Shown piece by piece: positions 10,844-16,576 of a stretch of 16,576 nucleotides of DNA. Each line of letters starts with the position of its first letter. Position 1 is the stretch's first letter. The position numbers and the translations under genes are program-made. Below the pieces are notes generated by a model. The model saw nothing but the letters and a program-made list of their open reading frames with translations. It was not told the origin of the DNA and made no database searches. Origin of the DNA: G020348385 sp964410125 (GTDB lineage Bacteria; Acidobacteriota; Aminicenantia; Aminicenantales; Aminicenantaceae); the NCBI GenBank assembly GCA_964410125.1, contig CAYPGQ010000092.1, positions 1 through 16,576 of the forward strand. The letters are read 5' to 3'.

Positions 10844-12907
10844 ATGAATATGAAAAAGATCTTTGTTTCGGCTGTTCTTTTTACATTTGTATTTGCGGCT
10901 TTTGGTTTACAAGACTCCTCGGACCATAAAGTGTTGTTCGAAAAGGCCAAGTACACCATGGAAACCAAAGGCGACTTGAAAGGGGCCATTGATCTGTTCA
11001 ACGAGATCATCGAAAAATACCCAAACGAAAGAGAATATGCCGCCAAATCTCAGCTCCACATAGGCTTTTGCTATGAAAAACTGGGCCTGCAGCAGGCCCA
11101 GGCGGCCTTTCAGAAAGTTGTCGATAACTACTCCGAGCAAGCGGAAGCGGTCAAAATGGCCAACAAAAAGCTATCTGTTCTTGCCAAAGCTCAATCCGTA
11201 GTCCTAAAAGGAGATACAGAGTTAAAGGTCAGGCAATTATTATCCGGCCCGGAGCTTCTCTATGATGGATGGTTGGGTGCTGTCTCTCCAGACGGGCGGT
11301 ACGCCTCGATTGTTGATTGGGAGACAGGAGACCTGGCAATACGAGATCTCAATACAGGAAAGAAGCAGCGTCTTACCGACCAAAAAAATGAGGAGGGGTA
11401 TGCCCTTTATTCCACCTGGTCACCTGATGGAAAAAATATTGTTTATGATTGGTGGCACGGTGAGTCCTTCGTAGGACTTAGAATCATAGGAATTGAAGAA
11501 AAGATACCTCATACAGTCTATAACGAATATGCCTGGCCCATGGATTGGTTTCCCGACGGTGAACATATTCTGATCGGGATTTCAATGGACGGCATTAAGA
11601 GCCAGATTGCCGTACTTTCTACAAAAGACAATACTGCACATGTAATAGAAAAAAAATTGGAGGGAGACAGTGCTTGTATATCACCAGACGGCCGATATAT
11701 TGCATATGCCATTCGTCAAGGAGAGAACGTTCCTGAAAAGGATATTTACGTGTATTCGATAGAGGAGAATAGAGAGATGCCTTTGATCGAGCACCCGGCA
11801 AATGATGAAATCCTCGACTGGTCACCGGATGGGCGATGGATTCTTTTTCGAAGCAGCCGGTTGGGATCCCGTGATGCCTGGATTGTTTCAATTGCCGATG
11901 GGAAAACACAAGGAAATCCTATGTTGGTTAAACGAGGTGTAGCAGGTTCTGCTATGGGTTTCGGTAAAGACGGTTCCTTCTATTTTATGTCCTCAAAGGA
12001 TATGGAAGATCTCTATATAGCTTCACTCAATCCAGAAACCGGAAAGATTCAAAATCCACCAGAAAAAATGGACCTCCCTTCCGAAGGAAGCAATGATTTT
12101 CCAGCCTATTCTCCGGACGGAAAAAAACTGGCATACTATCGTGGTCCATTTGGGAGATTCGAATACAGATCAGCCCTGCATATTCGCTCTCTGGAATCAG
12201 GAAAAGAGAAAGCATTTTCTCTTAACATGAAGGCCCTCTATCCACGCTGGTCTCCTGATGGACGAGCTATTCTTGTATCGGGGATCACTGAATCCAGATT
12301 GACTGGAATATACAGGATCGATGTTCAAACGGGTGAGGTGAAACCTGTATTGTTGCCAAAGCTCTCCAAAAAAGAAGAATATCGTTTCAGCGAATGGGCC
12401 TTGGATGGAAAATCCTTCTTCTGTATTCAAGGAGAAAAAGGCAAATCCAATGACCTCATATGTCACTACGATCTTGAAACAGAAAAGATGAAAAATATTC
12501 ACCAGACATCCCACTCTTATGCAAATATTTCCCTTTCGCCAGATGGGAGATGGCTGGCATTCATCGGGCGTGAAAAGGAGAGAGAGCTGAAGATCATCCC
12601 GACAGAAGGAGGAGAACCCCGCGTACTCTATCGGTTCAACCAAAAAGGAGGCGCTCCAATTGCCCTAGCTTGGACTCCGGACAGTCAATATATTCTCTTT
12701 TTCAAGAAAACGGATGTTTTGGGACAAGAAACATTATGCCGCGTGCCGGTTAACGGAGGAGAGCTGCAAGAAATAGGCTTGTCAATGTGTGATCCGGACG
12801 AACCTCAAATGCACCCAAATGGTCATGAGATTGTTTTTTCTTCTCAAGGATTTTCCTTGCCTTATCCGGAATACTGGGTAATGGAAAACTTTCTTCCAAA
12901 AAAGTAA
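10844..12907 (+). CDS. TolB-like beta-propeller protein 2 with TPR-like N-terminus, secreted
   Basis: This 687-residue paralog of the preceding protein has the signal peptide MNMKKIFVSAVLFTFVFAAF. It has the same TPR-like region (AKYTMETKGDLKGAIDLFNE, then SQLHIGFCYEKLGLQQAQ) and about 11 PD40 blades (VSPDGRY, WSPDGKNIVYDW, WSPDGRWILFRSS, YSPDGKKLAYY, LSPDGRWLAF, WTPDSQYILF). Its ATG follows an AGGAGG SD that lies inside the last codons of gene 1, 4 bp after that gene's TAG. A 28-bp block near the start (10917-10944) is identical to 8771-8798. It ends NFLPKK, showing the ancestral C-terminus without the extension seen in gene 1. The gene appears full length. A receptor or scaffold role is inferred; no enzymatic motif is visible. 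Confidence 0.85.
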   Translation: MNMKKIFVSAVLFTFVFAAFGLQDSSDHKVLFEKAKYTMETKGDLKGAIDLFNEIIEKYPNEREYAAKSQLHIGFCYEKLGLQQAQAAFQKVVDNYSEQAEAVKMANKKLSVLAKAQSVVLKGDTELKVRQLLSGPELLYDGWLGAVSPDGRYASIVDWETGDLAIRDLNTGKKQRLTDQKNEEGYALYSTWSPDGKNIVYDWWHGESFVGLRIIGIEEKIPHTVYNEYAWPMDWFPDGEHILIGISMDGIKSQIAVLSTKDNTAHVIEKKLEGDSACISPDGRYIAYAIRQGENVPEKDIYVYSIEENREMPLIEHPANDEILDWSPDGRWILFRSSRLGSRDAWIVSIADGKTQGNPMLVKRGVAGSAMGFGKDGSFYFMSSKDMEDLYIASLNPETGKIQNPPEKMDLPSEGSNDFPAYSPDGKKLAYYRGPFGRFEYRSALHIRSLESGKEKAFSLNMKALYPRWSPDGRAILVSGITESRLTGIYRIDVQTGEVKPVLLPKLSKKEEYRFSEWALDGKSFFCIQGEKGKSNDLICHYDLETEKMKNIHQTSHSYANISLSPDGRWLAFIGREKERELKIIPTEGGEPRVLYRFNQKGGAPIALAWTPDSQYILFFKKTDVLGQETLCRVPVNGGELQEIGLSMCDPDEPQMHPNGHEIVFSSQGFSLPYPEYWVMENFLPKK

Positions 12908-13051
12908 AAGACCATAGACTAAAGCATACGATTTAATATTATTTGAGAAGAAAATTAGTTCATTTTGACAGCCAATCTCCGACAAAATCTTTAAAGCATA
13001 TTGCTCTTAGGGAAGAAATTGTTTAAGATTTCATTGATAGGAGAGGAAGCG

Positions 13052-13714
13052 ATGAAAAAATGGAGCATTTTTTTTGGTATTTTTGTTTGTTTGGTTTTAT
13101 TTGCCACTGTACATTGCAAATCTCCCGCAACATCTGAGGCAGCAGAACCTTTTATTGCAGCAGAGTCGGATTCGAGTTCGAGCGGCAGTTCAGGCACTGG
13201 ATCAGGTGGAGGCGGGGGATCTTCTGGGGGAACGGCTTCAACCCTGGGTTCTTTTATCATAAAAATGAAGGATAAACCTGTTGCCGATGCCGACCAAGTC
13301 TGGGTAACAATAAGCAACATCATCGTTCACATGGCCAGTCCGGATAATTTTATCGAAGTCTACAATCTGGAACAGGATATCGAATTGTTAGAGTTGAAAG
13401 ATAATCCTGTGCCGATCGTTACTGCTGATTTGGAAGCAGGCCATTACAACCAGATCCACATGAACGTGGTCGAAGGAAGCATCGTTTTTCTCGAGGACGA
13501 CGGACAGGGAGGATTTGTCGAAGCTGATCATGATTTAAAGATCCCCAGCAGCGAGATAAAAATTCCTGTTCAGTTTTACATCAAAGCGGGCGGCGAAACA
13601 CAAATAACATTGGATTTCGATGCCGAAGAATCCATAAAAATCACCAAACAGGGAAAAAAAGATAGCTACAAACTAAGACCTGTTATCAAAATCGTGGGTG
13701 TGCGCTATCAATAA
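13052..13714 (+). CDS. DUF4382 domain lipoprotein
   Basis: The protein has 220 residues. ATG 13052 is preferred over the upstream start at 13001 because GGAGAGGAAG precedes it and a clean signal sequence begins there (MKKWSIFFGIFVCLVLFATV-HC). The Cys is a likely lipidation site, but the lipobox is atypical (T-V-H-C). A Ser/Gly-rich flexible tether follows (about residues 47-67). The DUF4382 domain then runs from STLGSFIIKMKDKPVADADQ through VWVTISNIIVH, LLELKDNPV, LEAGHYNQIHM and ITLDFDAEESI to YKLRPVIKIVG, all hallmarks of the family. A TTGACA lies at 12965-12970, but no convincing -10 is seen. Its function is unknown in the family; an envelope-anchored, beta-sandwich role is likely. Confidence 0.85.
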   Translation: MKKWSIFFGIFVCLVLFATVHCKSPATSEAAEPFIAAESDSSSSGSSGTGSGGGGGSSGGTASTLGSFIIKMKDKPVADADQVWVTISNIIVHMASPDNFIEVYNLEQDIELLELKDNPVPIVTADLEAGHYNQIHMNVVEGSIVFLEDDGQGGFVEADHDLKIPSSEIKIPVQFYIKAGGETQITLDFDAEESIKITKQGKKDSYKLRPVIKIVGVRYQ

Positions 13715-13782
13715 TCCCGAATATAAAGTTAAACCTTTCCCAGGAAAATAGCGTAGAATATAAAAGAGAGAGGTCCCTCATC

Positions 13783-14241
13783 ATGAAGAAATCCATTATC
13801 GTATTTTTATTAGGTTTTGCCCTTCTTCCGATCACATCCAAAGCTCAGGATAGAGGTTTTGGCCTGGGAGTCATTCTGGGAGAGCCGACCGGTGTCAGCT
13901 TCAAGAGCTGGGTGGGAAGGCGAGATGCGTTCGATGTCGCTGTCGCCTGGTCCTTCGAAGGGGAAGGCGCTATCCATATCCACGCCGATTATCTGTTCCA
14001 CAATTTTCGTCTATTCCGTGTCGAGAAAGGGGACCTTGTGCTCTATTATGGCATCGGGGGAAGAGTCAAAACTGTGCATAAAACCCAAGTCGGTATCAGG
14101 ATCCCCTTAGGACTCAGCTATCTTTTTGAAAAGGATCCGGTTGAGATATTTTTTGAACTTGGCCCTATCATGAATTTAACTCCCAAAACACTTTTTAGGA
14201 TGACAACCGGCATTGGCGTCCGCTATTATTTTAATAAATAG
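13783..14241 (+). CDS. Small outer-membrane beta-barrel-like protein
   Basis: This 152-residue protein has a signal peptide MKKSIIVFLLGFALLPITSKA cleaved before QDRGF. The mature part alternates aromatic and hydrophobic strands with tight Gly turns: GFGLGVILGEPTGVSFKSWV, AFDVAVAWSF, IHIHADYLFHNF, LVLYYGIGGRV, VGIRIPLGLSYLF, EIFFELGPIM, and a terminal GIGVRYYF. A C-terminal aromatic strand ending near the stop is typical of outer-membrane barrels. With about 8 strands it resembles small DUF3996-like barrel proteins. The SD is AGAGAGGT. It follows the DUF4382 gene by 68 bp with a TAGAAT -10-like sequence at 13754, so it may be in the same transcript or have its own weak promoter. Confidence 0.75.
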   Translation: MKKSIIVFLLGFALLPITSKAQDRGFGLGVILGEPTGVSFKSWVGRRDAFDVAVAWSFEGEGAIHIHADYLFHNFRLFRVEKGDLVLYYGIGGRVKTVHKTQVGIRIPLGLSYLFEKDPVEIFFELGPIMNLTPKTLFRMTTGIGVRYYFNK

Positions 14242-14259
14242 AACCGTCCCCTTTTTTTT
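14240..14259. repeat. 12-mer repeat copy 2 (inverted) plus T8
   Basis: AGAACCGTCCCC (14240-14251) followed by eight T is the reverse complement of the 5670-5681 copy with one mismatch. Again it overlaps the preceding stop codon and lies just before a histidine-kinase control region. Confidence 0.4.
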
Positions 14260-14321
14260 GCACTCACTTGACAGAATTTCCACACTTCCTTAACGTTTAA
14301 TCATACCAAGTATGGTAAACT
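14257..14321 (+). promoter_or_regulatory. HK2 promoter with four 11-bp-spaced boxes
   Basis: Boxes TTTGCA (14257), TTGACA (14268), TCCACA (14279) and TTAACG (14290) follow each other at exact 11-bp steps. An extended -10-like TGG-TAAACT (14313-14321) lies 20 bp after the last box. A dyad TACCA-AGTA-TGGTA (14304-14317) overlaps the -10. This is the best-formed example of the TTNACA array in the window and suits an OmpR-family activator. The HK2 ATG is about 29 nt after the expected start. Confidence 0.5.
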
Positions 14322-14356
14322 AGCGTTGGGATAATCGCGCCTTATCGGGATTAGGT

Positions 14357-16504
14357 ATGCTTGACAATTTTAAGATTGCCGTCAAAAGGCAAAAAAAGCT
14401 AATCGTTATTTTCCTGCTGACCATATTCCTCCCATCCATTGCACTCAGCATTTTCGGCGTTAGATCCATAAGGAACGAAAGATTTAGATTGGCCCAGCAA
14501 ATGGAAGACGAATATAAAAGAGCGGCTGCCTTTTTGAAGAATCAGATAGACTCTACATTTAATGAGATTGAAATCAATCTGCAGAATTTTGCTCAATATC
14601 CATCCTTTGGCCAAAAAAATTATGCTTTTATAGAGGAATCCCTAAATAATCAATTTAAAGATGACCAGCTTATAGAGCTTGTTTTTCTGGTCTATGAGGA
14701 TGAGAAGCCCTCATTTCCTCTTTTTCTACCCGTTCCCCCGAATAGAGCGCCTACGTCCTTATCTATTCAGAACAGTGAGCAAAGCGAAAGACTAGAAAGG
14801 GCCCAGAGATTGGAGTTTAACCAGAAGGATTTCTCCGGGGCGGCGGTCCTGTACGAGCAAATTTTCTCCCGTTCTGAAGGCAGAGATATTCAGGCACAGA
14901 TGCTCAACAATATAGCCCGATGTTACACAAAGTTGGAAAATTACGACAAGGCCATCCAAAATTATTCTAGAGTCTGCGAAGAATATTCTCAGTGCACATC
15001 TTCCTCATTATTACCTTTGGACCTTATAGCAAAGATTCAGATTGTCAGGTGTTACAGAAGCAAGGAAGCTAATGATAGATTTCTAGCAAGCGCCATCGAA
15101 TTATACAGGAATCTTCTCAAGAGGCAGTGGTATCTGGATGCTGACCAATTCAACACCTATTCTTCAATGGTTGAAAAAGACATCTCAGAGTGTATGTCTA
15201 ATAATTTAGAAGATTTTAAAGGAGAAGACTACAGTCAAGAATTTGAGGGACTGAAAGAACTCCATCATAAAATGAAAGAACAGTGGCAGATTGTCAATAA
15301 TATAAAAAGCTCTATCTTGCCTGAGCTCCAGAGAAGATTTAGTCTTCAGGTCGCCTCCACCTCCAATCCCTATCGCTATTCCAGAACCATAGATCAGAAA
15401 GACTACCTGGTAATAACTGCGGCTTTTCCCCATGAAGAGGCAGAAGGTGTGTTCGGCCTATTAGGAATTAAGGTCAATGAAGACTATCTGCTCAATCACG
15501 AAGTGAACAGGATATTGGAAGACTTTCCATTTTCACAGGAAGTGTCTTTATCTATTTCGGCTCTGTCCGGAAGAATTCTATCAGAATACGGAAATCCTTC
15601 TACAAAAGAGCCCACCGTTACAACCTACTTCGGGGAAAGCTTCCCTCCCTGGAGAGTTGACATCTTTTCGGTAGAAAAGGGGGATTTAGAAGTCATGGAC
15701 CTGAGAAAAAGTTTCTATTTCTGGACCATTTTGACTATACTCCTTCTCCTCACCTTTGGGGCTGTGCTCGTGGTCAGGACAGTGGCTCAAGAGATGGAAA
15801 TTCTTAGAGTCAAGTCAGATTTTGTCTCCTCTGTTTCCCATGAGTTTAAAACTCCCATAACAGCCATTAAAGCATCGATAGAGAGACTTCAACGAGGAAA
15901 AGTCAATACTTTCAATAAAAGGAAGGAGTATTATTCGATCATATCCAGAGATGCCGATAAGCTGAGCAGTCTGGTGCGGAACATACTGGATTATTCAAGA
16001 GCCGATGTGGGACGTAAGCAATATTTCTTCCAGGAAACCGATGTGATTCGCATAGTCGAAGAAGAAATCGGTAGTTTTGAAAGGGACAAAATTTATGCTG
16101 GGATTAAAATCCATCTTCAAATCTCTCAGGACATCCCACGTATTGAAATGGACAGGGAAGCATTTTCTTTGGCCTTCAGGAATCTTTTGGAAAATGCGGT
16201 TAAATTTTCCACGGAGAGAAAGGAAATTTTGGTGGAAGTCAGAAAAGATACAGAAAATGTCAGGGTGATTGTCAAAGACAGAGGGATGGGCATCGACTCC
16301 GGTGATACGGATAAGATCTTCGATAAATTTTATCAGGGGAAAAATCTTGGCGGGAAAAATCTTGGAGGAACAGGCCTTGGATTGACCCTGGTCAAGCATG
16401 TGATGGATGCCCACGGGGGAAGGGTTTTAGTGGAAAGCGAAGTCGGAGAAGGAAGCACATTTTCACTCATCTTTCCCATGAAGCAAAAGGGGAGTAAGCT
16501 CTGA
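14357..16504 (+). CDS. Sensor histidine kinase HK2 with TPR-like extracytoplasmic domain, no HAMP
   Basis: This 715-residue paralog-like protein shares HK1's architecture. TM1 is at about 15-33 (LIVIFLLTIFLPSIALSIF) and TM2 at about 454-473. The loop carries TPR-like helices at about 144-215 (ERAQRLEFNQKDFSGAAVLY, then MLNNIARCYTKLENYDKAIQ), at the same position as in HK1. H495 lies in SVSHEFKTPIT, about 20 residues after TM2, so HAMP is absent. The ATPase core has NLLEN (from N609), DRGMGID and GGTGLGL. The ATP lid contains a 5-residue tandem duplication (GKNLGGKNLGG) encoded by a 15-bp repeat at 16337-16366. The SD is weak (AGGT). The stop overlaps the start of the next response regulator by one base, giving a two-component operon. 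The stimulus is unknown. Confidence 0.88.
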   Translation: MLDNFKIAVKRQKKLIVIFLLTIFLPSIALSIFGVRSIRNERFRLAQQMEDEYKRAAAFLKNQIDSTFNEIEINLQNFAQYPSFGQKNYAFIEESLNNQFKDDQLIELVFLVYEDEKPSFPLFLPVPPNRAPTSLSIQNSEQSERLERAQRLEFNQKDFSGAAVLYEQIFSRSEGRDIQAQMLNNIARCYTKLENYDKAIQNYSRVCEEYSQCTSSSLLPLDLIAKIQIVRCYRSKEANDRFLASAIELYRNLLKRQWYLDADQFNTYSSMVEKDISECMSNNLEDFKGEDYSQEFEGLKELHHKMKEQWQIVNNIKSSILPELQRRFSLQVASTSNPYRYSRTIDQKDYLVITAAFPHEEAEGVFGLLGIKVNEDYLLNHEVNRILEDFPFSQEVSLSISALSGRILSEYGNPSTKEPTVTTYFGESFPPWRVDIFSVEKGDLEVMDLRKSFYFWTILTILLLLTFGAVLVVRTVAQEMEILRVKSDFVSSVSHEFKTPITAIKASIERLQRGKVNTFNKRKEYYSIISRDADKLSSLVRNILDYSRADVGRKQYFFQETDVIRIVEEEIGSFERDKIYAGIKIHLQISQDIPRIEMDREAFSLAFRNLLENAVKFSTERKEILVEVRKDTENVRVIVKDRGMGIDSGDTDKIFDKFYQGKNLGGKNLGGTGLGLTLVKHVMDAHGGRVLVESEVGEGSTFSLIFPMKQKGSKL

Positions 16505-16576
16505 TGATGAAAAAAGTCCTTATAGTAGAGGATGATCCCGGCATTTTGGTGAACCTCAAGGACGAATTTGAATCTT
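16504..16576 (+). CDS. Response regulator, N-terminal fragment (cut by window end)
   Basis: ATG 16504 overlaps the HK2 stop by one base (TGATG); a second ATG follows at 16507. The visible 24 residues read MMKKVLIVEDDPGILVNLKD, then EFES. This is the first strand and helix of a CheY-like receiver with the acidic Mg2+ pocket (E-D-D). Its position makes it the cognate partner of HK2. By analogy with RR1 it is probably OmpR-type, but the output domain is outside the window. Confidence 0.85.
   Translation, partial: MMKKVLIVEDDPGILVNLKDEFES

Noticed and set aside
13001..13051. Upstream extension of the DUF4382 lipoprotein
   Set aside because: The added residues precede the signal peptide and destroy its N-terminal position; a strong SD supports 13052.
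13131..13250. Ser/Gly-rich low-complexity region, considered as a DNA repeat or frameshift
   Set aside because: The frame stays open with mixed codons, and such linkers are normal between a lipidated Cys and a DUF4382 domain.

Overview
The window is about 16.6 kb of moderately AT-rich bacterial DNA. It has no tRNA, rRNA, CRISPR array or recognisable transposase. Several gene types together suggest an Acidobacteriota-like or Candidatus Aminicenantes-like Gram-negative organism: secreted TolB-type propellers with a TPR-like N-terminus in tandem, a DUF4382 lipoprotein, a small outer-membrane barrel, remnants of the 'MIGKTISHYKI' Ser/Thr kinase N-terminus, and many TPRs. This taxonomic call is inference from gene content.

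Left part (1-3737) is accessory DNA. It opens with the C-terminus of an alpha/beta hydrolase, followed by small toxin-antitoxin modules: a BrnT-like/CopG-like pair, vapBC, a small ORF with a MNT-like nucleotidyltransferase, and a RHH/RelE pair. Between them lie decayed genes: three short remnants of TPR-type Ser/Thr protein kinases and an internally deleted DUF4143-type ATPase. The 223-bp gap before the nucleotidyltransferase holds nested inverted repeats and a GC-rich folded segment.

Right part (3727-16576) is a cell-envelope and signalling block. It contains a secreted metzincin-like protease fused to about 12 TPRs; a HAMP-less sensor histidine kinase with a TPR-like extracytoplasmic domain (HK1) and its OmpR-type regulator (RR1); two tandem paralogous TolB-like propeller proteins; a DUF4382 lipoprotein; a small beta-barrel protein; and a second histidine kinase of the same architecture (HK2), followed by a response regulator cut by the window edge.

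HK1, HK2 and the first TolB-like gene share upstream direct repeats of TTNACA type at 10-11 bp steps, placed 19-20 bp before a -10-like element. This is the pattern expected for a PhoB/PhoP-type (OmpR-family) response regulator. A working model (inference) is that two paralogous TPR-sensing two-component systems control, and perhaps monitor, the secreted and periplasmic TPR/propeller proteins encoded between them.
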